This document shows, in pieces, positions 25,707 through 34,996 of a stretch of DNA of 64,000 bases. The position numbers were made by a program, and so were the translations under genes. The notes beneath the pieces are model-generated. The model saw only the letters and a program-made list of their open reading frames with translations. It had not been told where the DNA came from and did no database searches. Numbering within the stretch: the stretch's first letter is position 1; each line of letters begins with the position of its first letter. Source of the DNA: Chitinophagales bacterium (lineage in GTDB: Bacteria; Bacteroidota; Bacteroidia; Chitinophagales; Chitinophagaceae); assembly GCA_020636505.1 (NCBI GenBank), contig JACJXR010000001.1:124001-188000 (forward strand), written 5' to 3'.

Positions 25707-27212
25707 TTATTCCTCCGGTTTGATGTAGATATATGCCTTTACATAAGGCTTGTCTAACTTGTCTACAAGGTCGAGACTCTTGGCTATACCTCCGTTTCGT
25801 TTCTCAATTTCAAACTCCTGAAAGTTGGTATATAGAAATCCTAATGGGATTCTGGAACTCCAAACATTACCCATAAACCAGCCAAGCGAATCGTAATTGG
25901 TTTGCCAAGAAAGAAAGTCGGCATTTTTTATACTCTCCCAATTGCCTTTATCCGGGTGTATGGTTGTGTAATAGATGAATGCAGGGACTGTACTGTGATA
26001 TACGGATATTGCATTGCCTTGTACATTCTTCTCTTTTAGGAATGTCATCCCTTCAGTTATTTCTTCGTACTTGAATGGTCGAAACTCCATTGTTTGCCAT
26101 ACGTTGCTTACAATCACAAACAAGCCTGCCAACACAAGTATGGGTTTTGCTTTACGAGTACGTAACCTATGTAATTGCCCAAAGCTATATGTGATGATGA
26201 TAATGAGTATGGGCATACTGAACAGGGCCACCCTCGGCATTACCGAGAACTGCTCTATGGATGCAGCAAAACCAAGCGTCAGGATCGGCATGAGCAACAG
26301 CACAAGCAATGCCCTGTTACTTATCAGCATCCATAACAGGCTCAACACCATGAGTATCTCAGACACATCTATCACATGTGGGCGCATACCGATGAACTTA
26401 TACACCAATGAGTTGAACGCATAGTAATTATGGTTCCATTCCGATTGAGCCCAAGGTGTGGCAAACAAGAAATGTATCTTATGATAGTTCTGCAAGTACT
26501 CCGAGCCTGCTTGCTCTTGCAATACAGAGAAATAATAAATGCCAAACTGCAACATCCATACAACAGCTATCGCCGGCAGTATCAAAAACAATACTCTCTT
26601 ACCCGAACCGATGCTGTGCAGGAAATAATACCCTCCCACTCCCGAGAGTACAAATACAGAAGGCATGGACGACCATATGGCCAAAGAGCCTATCAACACC
26701 CAATAAAGAAAGAAACTTCCGGGTTTTACCTTTCTTATATCAATATTCAACGCAAAGAATATCAACAACAAAGCAATGAACGCGTCGGGCATGTATTGCT
26801 TCACTTCGGATGCATAGCGAATCAGCATGTACGAAAACCCGAACATGGACAAGGGCAACCAAATTGCCTCAGCAGGTATCAGTTTCCTAAGTACTTTGTA
26901 CAGTACCCATATAGCTCCAATACCGCAAAACAGTGGGTATATTCTCAACACATACTCACCCATCCCGAACAACATCGTGTTCAACTTTGTTATCCAAAGG
27001 AACAACGGCGGTGCATATTGTTGATAATCAAGCGGCTTCAACAATTCCAGAAAGCCTCGTTCTGAAATATTGCGGGCGATATTGGCTTCGTCGAGTATCA
27101 GGTTCCTGTTCTCGAAATATATCCAGATACGTATGGCGGCCGCAACAAGCATTACGGCTATCGCCACAACGCGTGCAACATCATTATAACGACTCTTATC
27201 AACTGTAGACAT
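25707..27212 (-). CDS. GT39-like membrane glycosyltransferase
   Basis: A 501-residue polytopic protein with about eleven membrane segments over residues 12-365 and a small extracytoplasmic C-terminal domain. The first outer loop has LILDEANIARNISERGF, where the DE pair matches the catalytic acidic position of the protein mannosyltransferase/ArnT-like (GT39/PF13231) group, and QYAPPLFLWITKL follows as in that family. Such enzymes move a sugar from a polyprenyl-phosphate donor to lipid, glycan or protein outside the cytoplasm. Acceptor unknown. It is divergent from paaZ and upstream of a type IX cargo gene on the same strand. Confidence 0.82.
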   Translation of the reverse strand: MSTVDKSRYNDVARVVAIAVMLVAAAIRIWIYFENRNLILDEANIARNISERGFLELLKPLDYQQYAPPLFLWITKLNTMLFGMGEYVLRIYPLFCGIGAIWVLYKVLRKLIPAEAIWLPLSMFGFSYMLIRYASEVKQYMPDAFIALLLIFFALNIDIRKVKPGSFFLYWVLIGSLAIWSSMPSVFVLSGVGGYYFLHSIGSGKRVLFLILPAIAVVWMLQFGIYYFSVLQEQAGSEYLQNYHKIHFLFATPWAQSEWNHNYYAFNSLVYKFIGMRPHVIDVSEILMVLSLLWMLISNRALLVLLLMPILTLGFAASIEQFSVMPRVALFSMPILIIIITYSFGQLHRLRTRKAKPILVLAGLFVIVSNVWQTMEFRPFKYEEITEGMTFLKEKNVQGNAISVYHSTVPAFIYYTTIHPDKGNWESIKNADFLSWQTNYDSLGWFMGNVWSSRIPLGFLYTNFQEFEIEKRNGGIAKSLDLVDKLDKPYVKAYIYIKPEE

Positions 27213-27322
27213 AATAGGTTTTCAGACTGTATGAACCTGCTAATTCCTCACAAATATTATATATTGCGGGCATCTTCCAAATTCAAACGAACATTACATA
27301 AAAATATAAATCAAAAGTAGAT

Positions 27323-29377
27323 ATGGCTGTAAAACAGTTAAGAAATTATGCTGAGGGTAAGTGGGTGGCTTCTGAGAAGGGAACCAGCGAACTACATAAC
27401 GCACTTACAGGCGATGTGATATATACAGCAAGCAGTGATGGGCTGGATTTCGGTGCCATGATGCGCTATGCCAGACAAGTGGGTGGACCTGCTTTGCGCA
27501 AGCTGACATTTCATGAGCGTGGACGCATGTTGAAGGCTTTGGCCTTTTACTTGTTGGAGAAAAAAGAATACTTCTACGAGATAAGTGCATATACCGGAGC
27601 CACGAGAGCAGACTCTTGGGTGGATATAGAAGGCGGCATAGGTAACTTGTTTGCCAACGCCAGTTTGCGTCGTCAGTTCCCTGACGAAACATACTATGTG
27701 GATGGTGATGCAGCCAAACTCTCCAAAGAGGGTACATTCATCGGCCATCACATAATGGTACCGAAAGAAGGTGTGGCTATACACATCAACGCATTCAACT
27801 TCCCTGTATGGGGTATGTTGGAAAAGATAGCAGTAAACCTATTGGCAGGTGTACCGGCTATTGTAAAGCCTGCAACACTTACATCATTCTTGACGGAGGC
27901 GGTGTTCGAAGAGATCATCAAATCGAACATACTACCCGAAGGTGCGCTGCAATTGATATGTGGTTCTGCCAGAGGGATATTGGATACTGTTGAAACAGGC
28001 GATGTGGTAACCTTTACAGGTAGTGCTTCCACCGGTCAACAATTGAAGTCTCACCCTCGCCTTATATCGCAAGGTGTACCTTTCAACCTTGAGGCCGACT
28101 CACTGAACTGTTGTGTATTGGGATTGGATGTTACTCCCGACATGCCTGAGTTCGACCTGTTCATAAAGGAAGTGGCCAGAGAGATAACCACCAAAGCAGG
28201 ACAAAAATGTACCGCAGTACGCCGTATCATAGTTCCGAAAGACAGGGTTGAAGATGTGCAAATAGCACTCGGTCAACGCTTGTCCAAGGCCACCATCGGC
28301 GACCCAAGTGTGGAAGGTGTACGCATGGGTTCTCTTGCAGGATTGTCGCAAAGAGAAGAAGTAAGAGAAAAAGTACAGCAGCTGGCCAAATCACAATCAA
28401 TAGTTATAGGCGATCTGGAAAACTATGAAGTGGTAGGTGCCGACAAGAAAAAAGGCGCATTCATGCCACCGATCATATTCTTCAACGACGATCCGTTCAA
28501 CAAAACAGATTGTCACAATATAGAAGCATTCGGCCCTGTATCCACAATCATGCCATATAGCACCACAGAAGAAGCAATGACACTTGCAAGAATGGGCAAA
28601 GGCTCATTGGTTTGCTCATTGGTTACTTACAACGACGACATAGCAAGAGAATACGTATTAGGTACTGCAGCGATGCATGGAAGGATATTGGTATTGAACC
28701 GTGACTGTGCAAAAGAAAGCACCGGCCATGGCTCACCGATGCCATTGTTGGTACATGGCGGACCGGGACGAGCAGGCGGTGGTGAAGAGATGGGTGGTAA
28801 GCGCGGCGTATTGCACTATATGCAACGTACCGCGATACAAGGTTCGCCAACCACTATTTCACGCATCACCAATGTATACCAACAGGGTGGTAAGCAAAAT
28901 GAAACTGTAGAGCATCCGTTCCGCAAACATTTCGAAGAGATCAAAGTAGGTGATACACTCATAACTGCAAAACATACCGTAACAGAAACAGACATCACTA
29001 ACTTTGCCAATGTGAGTGGCGACAACTTCTACGCGCATATGGATACCACCTCTCTTGAGGGTACCATATTCGAAGGTCGTGTAGCGCATGGTTACTTCAT
29101 CCTTTCCAAAGCGGCGGGATTGTTTGTTGATGCCAAAAAAGGACCGGTATTGTTGAACTATGGTATAGACGAATGCCGCTTCACCAAGCCTGTTTATCCC
29201 GGTATGACCATCGGTGTCAAGTTTACTTGTAAGCAAAAAACAGATCAAGAAAAGCGCAGCGATGACGATGTTGCAAAAGGAATAGTGCGTTGGTTGGTGG
29301 ATGTGTATGACGATACCGGTGAGACGGTTGCAATCGCCACCATACTTACTATGGTTAAAAAATTAAATCAAGACTAA
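27323..29377 (+). CDS. paaZ: Bifunctional aldehyde dehydrogenase/enoyl-CoA hydratase PaaZ
   Basis: In phenylacetate catabolism PaaZ opens the oxepin-CoA ring with its hydratase domain and oxidises the resulting semialdehyde with its dehydrogenase domain. The 684-residue protein has both: an N-terminal ALDH domain (about 1-520) with catalytic E257 (NLEADS) and C296 (GQKCTAVRR), and a C-terminal MaoC-like hot-dog domain (about 540-684) with the D567/H572 dyad in SGDNFYAHMD and the RVAHGYFILS helix. Both active sites look intact. The other paa genes (paaABCDE, paaK) are absent from the window. It is followed by an enoyl-CoA hydratase 15 bases downstream. Confidence 0.95.
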   Translation: MAVKQLRNYAEGKWVASEKGTSELHNALTGDVIYTASSDGLDFGAMMRYARQVGGPALRKLTFHERGRMLKALAFYLLEKKEYFYEISAYTGATRADSWVDIEGGIGNLFANASLRRQFPDETYYVDGDAAKLSKEGTFIGHHIMVPKEGVAIHINAFNFPVWGMLEKIAVNLLAGVPAIVKPATLTSFLTEAVFEEIIKSNILPEGALQLICGSARGILDTVETGDVVTFTGSASTGQQLKSHPRLISQGVPFNLEADSLNCCVLGLDVTPDMPEFDLFIKEVAREITTKAGQKCTAVRRIIVPKDRVEDVQIALGQRLSKATIGDPSVEGVRMGSLAGLSQREEVREKVQQLAKSQSIVIGDLENYEVVGADKKKGAFMPPIIFFNDDPFNKTDCHNIEAFGPVSTIMPYSTTEEAMTLARMGKGSLVCSLVTYNDDIAREYVLGTAAMHGRILVLNRDCAKESTGHGSPMPLLVHGGPGRAGGGEEMGGKRGVLHYMQRTAIQGSPTTISRITNVYQQGGKQNETVEHPFRKHFEEIKVGDTLITAKHTVTETDITNFANVSGDNFYAHMDTTSLEGTIFEGRVAHGYFILSKAAGLFVDAKKGPVLLNYGIDECRFTKPVYPGMTIGVKFTCKQKTDQEKRSDDDVAKGIVRWLVDVYDDTGETVAIATILTMVKKLNQD

Positions 29378-29392
29378 ACAATACATCAAACA

Positions 29393-30160
29393 ATGTCTGA
29401 AGCATACGTAAGCAGTAATATAGAGAACGGTATAGGTACCATTGAGTTCTTTCACCCTGCAAGCAACTCTTTACCGGGTGCGATACTCAACAAGCTGGCG
29501 GAAACAATAACGGAAGTCGGCAACAATGCCGATGCAAAAGTCATCATTGTAAAAAGTGCGGGCGACCGAGCATTTTGTGCAGGTGCTTCTTTCGATGAGT
29601 TGATAGCGATAAAAGACGCTGCAGGAGGATTGGAGTTTTTCAGTGGCTTCGCAAAAGTCATCAATGCGATGCGCAAGTGTCCTAAATTTATCATCGGCCG
29701 CATACACGGTAAAGCCGTGGGCGGTGGTGTTGGCTTAGCTGCATCTGTAGACTACGCATTCGCAACGGAATATGCCTCTGTAAAACTCAGCGAGCTTGCT
29801 ATCGGTATCGGTCCATTCGTAGTAGGCCCCGCTGTTGAAAGAAAAATGGGATTGTCAGCGTTCTCCATATTGGCAACAGACGCTACCGAATGGCGCTCTG
29901 CCGAATGGGCAAAAGAAAGAGGACTCTACTCCGAAGTCTACTCAAGCACAGACAACATGGATGAGGCGATAATGACGCTTGCAAAAACATTGAGCAACAG
30001 CAGCCCTGAGGCAATGGCTGAATTGAAGCAAGTCTACTGGCAAGGAACGGAACATTGGGACGACCTGCTTGTGGAGCGTGCAGCGATAAGCGGCCGCTTA
30101 GTATTGAGCGACTTCACTATCAATGCGATCAATAAGTTTAAAGCTAAAATGGCCAAGTAG
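29393..30160 (+). CDS. Enoyl-CoA hydratase/isomerase family protein
   Basis: A 255-residue crotonase-fold protein: oxyanion-hole segments AFCAGASFDEL (about 61-71) and KAVGGGVGLAASVDYAFA (about 104-121), CoA-binding N-terminal half and C-terminal helices. The usual catalytic Glu positions are not both obvious (SELAIGIGPFVVGP), so isomerase or hydratase activity cannot be distinguished. Its position 15 bases after paaZ suggests a role like PaaG or PaaF in aromatic acid breakdown. Confidence 0.88.
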   Translation: MSEAYVSSNIENGIGTIEFFHPASNSLPGAILNKLAETITEVGNNADAKVIIVKSAGDRAFCAGASFDELIAIKDAAGGLEFFSGFAKVINAMRKCPKFIIGRIHGKAVGGGVGLAASVDYAFATEYASVKLSELAIGIGPFVVGPAVERKMGLSAFSILATDATEWRSAEWAKERGLYSEVYSSTDNMDEAIMTLAKTLSNSSPEAMAELKQVYWQGTEHWDDLLVERAAISGRLVLSDFTINAINKFKAKMAK

Positions 30161-30162
30161 CA

Positions 30163-31260
30163 TTATTTGGCAGCAGCTACCAAAACTTTTTCATATTCAT
30201 CAACGATACGCGGCCAATTATATTGGTCGCGTATTTTTTGCAGGTTACCCTCTACAAAATCCATGTGGTCCTGCTTGTTTGCCACTTGTTTTATGATGCC
30301 TGCAACAGCATGTTCGTCTAAAAAGTAAAACGCATCATCTCCCAACACACCTTTGTTGAAATGATTGTCGTGCGCAGCAATCAATGCATGACTACCCATA
30401 GCTTCCAACAATGAAGGGTTGGTACCTCCAACAGAATGCCCATGAAAGTATAAGTGTGAATAGTATCGGAAGTTGTTGATGATATTGATATCGTAAATGG
30501 CTCCTAGAAAACGAACCTTATCGCTGTTGCCATATGTGTTCACCAACATTTGCCCGAATGCGTTTTCGGTTTTACCGATGACTATCAGCTCCTCATCAAC
30601 ACCTGATTCCAAATGCCCTTTGATAATCATTTCAATATTATTCTCAGGCTCCATTCTCGCCATGAGCATATTGTACTTATACGGTGTCAATGAGTAGTCG
30701 CTCAATATTGCTTCATTAGGTTCATTGAAAATATCCGAACCATAAGCGATAAAGGCTGAAGGCTTACCATAAGTTTCTTTCAAATACTTCTGTATACCTA
30801 CCGAGTCGGCAATTAGTACATCTGCATTCAACGCTGCCCAACGCTCTGCATGTTTCAAAAATTTCTGCACTTTACGGCTGTACTTGGTACGCTTCCATTC
30901 CAAACCATCCATGTTCACCACATTCTTACACTTCTTGGGCCAACGTCTGTACCAAATACTGTTGCTTGTATATCCAAGCTGCAACAACACATCGAAATTT
31001 CTTTTTCGTGCATCGTTGATGCAATTGAGGTCGTAAATGAACTGACCTGCCGTACCCATTTTATTTTCAGGGTCGTAGCAGTGGATGATGTTCACCCCTC
31101 TCCATTCTTTATCTTGATACTCATGGGTGTGAGAATTATACACCCATACTTCATGCCCTTTCTCCACCAAGCCCAATGCAAGGTATTCCGCACATTGCTC
31201 AAAGCCACCATACCTGTTGGGTATACCGCGTGTACCTAATATGCCTATCCTTATACCCAT
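30163..31260 (-). CDS. Glycosyltransferase, DUF1972/GT4 type
   Basis: A 365-residue enzyme with the N-terminal DUF1972 block GILGTRGIPNRYGGFEQCAEYLA (rhamnosyltransferase-type GT) and a GT-B C-terminal domain with GGTNPSLLEAMG near 285-300, the nucleotide-sugar binding region. It is the last gene of the minus-strand polysaccharide operon and its start overlaps the stop of the preceding glycosyltransferase by one base. Sugar unknown; rhamnose is the family precedent only. Confidence 0.9.
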   Translation of the reverse strand: MGIRIGILGTRGIPNRYGGFEQCAEYLALGLVEKGHEVWVYNSHTHEYQDKEWRGVNIIHCYDPENKMGTAGQFIYDLNCINDARKRNFDVLLQLGYTSNSIWYRRWPKKCKNVVNMDGLEWKRTKYSRKVQKFLKHAERWAALNADVLIADSVGIQKYLKETYGKPSAFIAYGSDIFNEPNEAILSDYSLTPYKYNMLMARMEPENNIEMIIKGHLESGVDEELIVIGKTENAFGQMLVNTYGNSDKVRFLGAIYDINIINNFRYYSHLYFHGHSVGGTNPSLLEAMGSHALIAAHDNHFNKGVLGDDAFYFLDEHAVAGIIKQVANKQDHMDFVEGNLQKIRDQYNWPRIVDEYEKVLVAAAK

Positions 31261-32348
31261 TATTGTTGCAGAACTTGTTTATATGCGGCCAGTGTTTCTT
31301 CTGCTGCACGCATCCAAGTATAGTCTTTCAATATCTTATCGCGGAAAGCTTCGTTGTAAGGTGCTTCGTGTGCGGCGACTACCGCTTCTCTTATCGAATC
31401 CGTATCATCGGGATCGCAAAACCATGCATACCCGTCAAAGTAATCTTTTGTATCACCTTTATCCGTCACCACTATATTGCAACCCATTACGGCCGCCTCC
31501 AATGACGAAAGGCCTGTTGTTTCAAAATAACTGGGTAGTATATGCACCTTGGCCGAATGATACATTTCGTACAGCTCTTCTTCTGTAAGCCATGTAGTGA
31601 AATGTATATTGTCGGCTGCCTCAGCTTTACACTGTTCGTAGTATCCTATATTGTTTGGAGATGGTTTGCCATGTATGAACACTTTGTAGGGTGTATTATT
31701 CATGGCACGAATCAGGTTCAGCTGGTTCTTCCTTCCTTCAATCCGCGCCACGCACAATACCGCACCATCATACTTATCATTGATACGGCTTGTCTTCACT
31801 TTATCGGCGACACTTGCATCTATACCATTTGGCACCACTCTGTAAGCATGCTCTATATTATATTTCTTAGCAAAACGCCTGTACTCGTTCTCTGAGTTGG
31901 GCAATAATATTTGGGCATTGTTCGCCACCCATTTCACCGATTTCTTATGCCCCCACAGCAAGTAATTCATGCTGCCTATCTTCTCTCCATTCTTTGCCCA
32001 TCTCGCAACCGCTTTTATGTATTCTATCTGATCTTCTGAGAATATCTTATTCATCCACTTCATCAAGCCGCCACGTGCTTTCTTTTCAAAATCTCCATAG
32101 TCCAAAAAAATGGTGGACACCGCAAAAGGCTTACCCGATTTTTGAACATGCCCTAATATATCAGCAGGACGAATGATATTGAAGAAATGCAGCAAGTCGT
32201 ACTTCTCATACTCTATTGGCTGATTGGTCAAGCATACGTCCACCTCAACGCCCAACTCGCGCAGGTAATGTGCGGTCATGTCCAACTGTTTGGTATCGCC
32301 ACCCGGAGTGGAGTAAAGTGTCGCCCTTGAAATGAATGCTACTCTCAT
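31260..32348 (-). CDS. Glycosyltransferase family 4
   Basis: A 362-residue GT-B enzyme. The N-terminal domain starts VAFISRATLYSTPGGDTKQLD (acceptor side), and the C-terminal Rossmann domain has VARIEGRKNQLNLIRAM and the family motif FETTGLSSLEAAVMGCNIVVTD (E-x7-E type). Placed in the middle of the polysaccharide operon, one base overlapping the next gene and four bases after the GT2 gene. Confidence 0.92.
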   Translation of the reverse strand: MRVAFISRATLYSTPGGDTKQLDMTAHYLRELGVEVDVCLTNQPIEYEKYDLLHFFNIIRPADILGHVQKSGKPFAVSTIFLDYGDFEKKARGGLMKWMNKIFSEDQIEYIKAVARWAKNGEKIGSMNYLLWGHKKSVKWVANNAQILLPNSENEYRRFAKKYNIEHAYRVVPNGIDASVADKVKTSRINDKYDGAVLCVARIEGRKNQLNLIRAMNNTPYKVFIHGKPSPNNIGYYEQCKAEAADNIHFTTWLTEEELYEMYHSAKVHILPSYFETTGLSSLEAAVMGCNIVVTDKGDTKDYFDGYAWFCDPDDTDSIREAVVAAHEAPYNEAFRDKILKDYTWMRAAEETLAAYKQVLQQ

Positions 32349-32352
32349 TGTA

Positions 32353-33312
32353 TCAGTCTCTGTTGCCTCTGTGATATATCGCTTCTATCAAGCCACCCGG
32401 CAAATAAGACAGCAAATATAGTAAGTACGGCTCGGGTTTCTTAGGCATGTGCTTTATGGCCTCTCTCAGATGTTTTCTGGCAAGTCTTGGTTTGTGCTGA
32501 TTCCACAAATACTTCTTACCCAACATGCTGTGGTATGCAGCCTTCTTATATTCCGTAAAGTCTTGCGACTTAAGTATATGCACCAATGTTTTAAAATCTT
32601 CATCTGACACATCACCGTTCTTGATAGAACGTTCTTTCAACTCCACAAACTCTTTACCTCTCCATCGCTCGTCTATGGTGGCGGAAGATGGGTTGAGCCT
32701 TACTTTTATAAGAGACAACTTTTGCACCTTCATTTTACCGAATGCAGCGATGTTCTTCCACAACAAATGATCTTCAAAGGTTATCGCTTTGTCGTTGTAT
32801 CCACCGGCATCTATCAATGCTTGCCTCAAGACTGTTACAGAAGAGTGGATGAATGGACAAGAATCCAAACCCGATGCCCTTATCTCCTCATCCTCATAAT
32901 GACTGAACGTATACTTGAATACAAAGTTCCCATCCTCATCCATATAATCCGCCTCACTGGCTACGATTATATAGTCGGGATGTTCTTGAAAGAACTTCAT
33001 CTGCACTTCCAACCTATCGGGGTAACACACATCATCCGCATCGAACCGTGCTATATATTTACCCTTTGCCAGCTCAATACCTTTGTTCAATGTTCTTACC
33101 AACCCCATATTCTCTTGCTCCACCAACCATACACGTTCGTCTGTATATGAGCGCAATATCTCTCCTGTACCATCCGTGGAACCATCGTTGATGACAAGCA
33201 GTTCAAAATCTTTAAAGGTTTGCGCCAATACACTGTCTACCGCCTCTTTCATATAAGGGGCGGCATTGTATGCAGGCAGCAAAACCGTAACCAAAGGACT
33301 ATTCGGTGTCAT
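32353..33312 (-). CDS. Glycosyltransferase family 2
   Basis: A 319-residue GT-A enzyme: VTVLLPAYNAAPYMKEAVDSVL, VINDGSTDGTGEIL, the DxD-type ARFDADDVCYPDRLE and the C-terminal helical tail. The frame extends to a GTG at 33336, but the ATG at 33312 fits the family N-terminus and overlaps the upstream polymerase gene by 14 bases, consistent with translational coupling. Acceptor and donor unknown. Confidence 0.92.
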   Translation of the reverse strand: MTPNSPLVTVLLPAYNAAPYMKEAVDSVLAQTFKDFELLVINDGSTDGTGEILRSYTDERVWLVEQENMGLVRTLNKGIELAKGKYIARFDADDVCYPDRLEVQMKFFQEHPDYIIVASEADYMDEDGNFVFKYTFSHYEDEEIRASGLDSCPFIHSSVTVLRQALIDAGGYNDKAITFEDHLLWKNIAAFGKMKVQKLSLIKVRLNPSSATIDERWRGKEFVELKERSIKNGDVSDEDFKTLVHILKSQDFTEYKKAAYHSMLGKKYLWNQHKPRLARKHLREAIKHMPKKPEPYLLYLLSYLPGGLIEAIYHRGNRD

Positions 33313-34996
33313 TCTCTGTTTTAGCAAAAAGTTCACTCATTATCAATAGCTCGAACACCACCGTCAGCGACAGCAGTTCAAACCAATATTCCATTCCCAA
33401 AAACATAAACACTATTGCGGCAATGAACACTCCAGATTGCAATCTTTTTCTTCTCTTCAATACAAAACCCACGTACAATACAAGGAACAATACAAAACCT
33501 ATCAACCCATACTCACCCACTATTTGATTGTAGGTACTGTTAGGCATGTTCATTACAGAATGTTCAGCCGCATGTCGAGACAAGTAAAACAATAACGTAT
33601 AGAAATGATATTGTAGAAAGTCTCGGTTGACATATATCTTTTCAGGAGGATAAGAGCCTTGTAATCCAAGTCCCGTCATCTTAATGGCCAACTTGGATGA
33701 GAAGTTACCGATACCTGCACCAAAAAACATGTGTGTTGTATTACTCCGCAAAAAATAGAGTGTCTGCATATTTGTATACAACTTGCCCGGCATATTGTAA
33801 TTGTTCAGTACAGAACTGCTGGCAGGTGTATGGTACCAGTTTGCAATTGCCGTTTGCAAAGCAAACGGATTCAGCTGTCCGTATTCCGATTCCTCATCAT
33901 TATCACCGATCTCCCCATCCTTTTTCTCTTTTGTAGCTTCGTCTTTTAACTGATACAATTCACCGCCAAGATTCGTCAACGCTTCTTGCTTCAGCCCCAT
34001 TTTGTACTTCTTAATATTCAAGTAGTACTCTTTGGAATTGAAAACCGGGCTTTCGATATCTTGCCTGTACGGATAATACTTATACGCCTTTATCCATGAT
34101 TGGTAATCTTCACCCCTGTAAGTACTTGATATTTTTTTATCAAAGAAATCTTCTTCTTTGGCAGCCGACGAGACAGTGATTTTTTTGTCCTTTAGTTTTG
34201 CCAAGCCTATTTCGTAATTGTCTTTCTTCTCTCTTTCATACACCACTTCTATATACTTCAAATTTTGCGGAGACAATATAGGGTAAGAGACCGCCATCAT
34301 CAGAATAAGCAACACTGCATTACGCTTGATAGCTTTGTCTTTTTTGAAAAACATGGCCAGCAAAACCACCGTCATAAATACTACGGTAACATTGCTGGTG
34401 CACAACAACATGATGAACGTACACAAAGCCGCCCAACGAAACTCTTTGTAGTATAAAAAAAATATGGCTCCCAACGCATTGATAGCGGCATTGGTAACAG
34501 ATGTGTCGTTGAAGATACCGTTGATATAATCACCGGTAGACACTCCGTACTTAATGCTCGATGTAAGCCAATAAGGCACTTTGAAACCAGCTTCGGCAAA
34601 CAGTACCAACAATGTGACCAACGATATGACGGCATTGATCGTAAAGAAAACCTTAAGCGTTCGCAATATTGTTTGCTTGGTCAGCACACTCACGGTTACA
34701 AGCAGTAAATATGATATCGCAAAGGCCACTCCCCATTGGAACAAGCCCAAATAAAAGCCAAGTGCATACTGAGGCTGATAAAAAGAATCGTTGATCAATG
34801 ATGAACAAACACCGGTAATTGCAATCGCCACATAAAACCATTGCAACGATGTCAACTTTCTGGCAGGGTATCTTTTGTACAATACATAAACAGCATAAAA
34901 CAGTACGGCCACCACTTTCATGTAAAGTTTTACATAAGTGGCGCTTGCCAAAAACAGCAACAGCGGCCAGTCTATATGATGTTTGCTATCCTTCAC
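33299..34996 (-). CDS. Polysaccharide polymerase / O-antigen ligase-like membrane protein
   Basis: A 565-residue polytopic protein with about nine hydrophobic segments in residues 10-240 and two to three more after 495, separated by a hydrophilic loop of about 250 residues that is rich in Lys, Glu and Asp (for example KKDGEIGDNDEESEYG). Wzy and WaaL proteins have a large outer loop before the last segments; this one is longer than usual. The motif PNSTYNQIVGEYGLIGF after the loop is typical of the family (HNxxxxxxxxxGxxG pattern with Asn-Ser in place of His-Asn). Start is GTG at 34996, overlapping the upstream gene by 11 bases. Confidence 0.82.
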   Translation of the reverse strand: MKDSKHHIDWPLLLFLASATYVKLYMKVVAVLFYAVYVLYKRYPARKLTSLQWFYVAIAITGVCSSLINDSFYQPQYALGFYLGLFQWGVAFAISYLLLVTVSVLTKQTILRTLKVFFTINAVISLVTLLVLFAEAGFKVPYWLTSSIKYGVSTGDYINGIFNDTSVTNAAINALGAIFFLYYKEFRWAALCTFIMLLCTSNVTVVFMTVVLLAMFFKKDKAIKRNAVLLILMMAVSYPILSPQNLKYIEVVYEREKKDNYEIGLAKLKDKKITVSSAAKEEDFFDKKISSTYRGEDYQSWIKAYKYYPYRQDIESPVFNSKEYYLNIKKYKMGLKQEALTNLGGELYQLKDEATKEKKDGEIGDNDEESEYGQLNPFALQTAIANWYHTPASSSVLNNYNMPGKLYTNMQTLYFLRSNTTHMFFGAGIGNFSSKLAIKMTGLGLQGSYPPEKIYVNRDFLQYHFYTLLFYLSRHAAEHSVMNMPNSTYNQIVGEYGLIGFVLFLVLYVGFVLKRRKRLQSGVFIAAIVFMFLGMEYWFELLSLTVVFELLIMSELFAKTENDTE

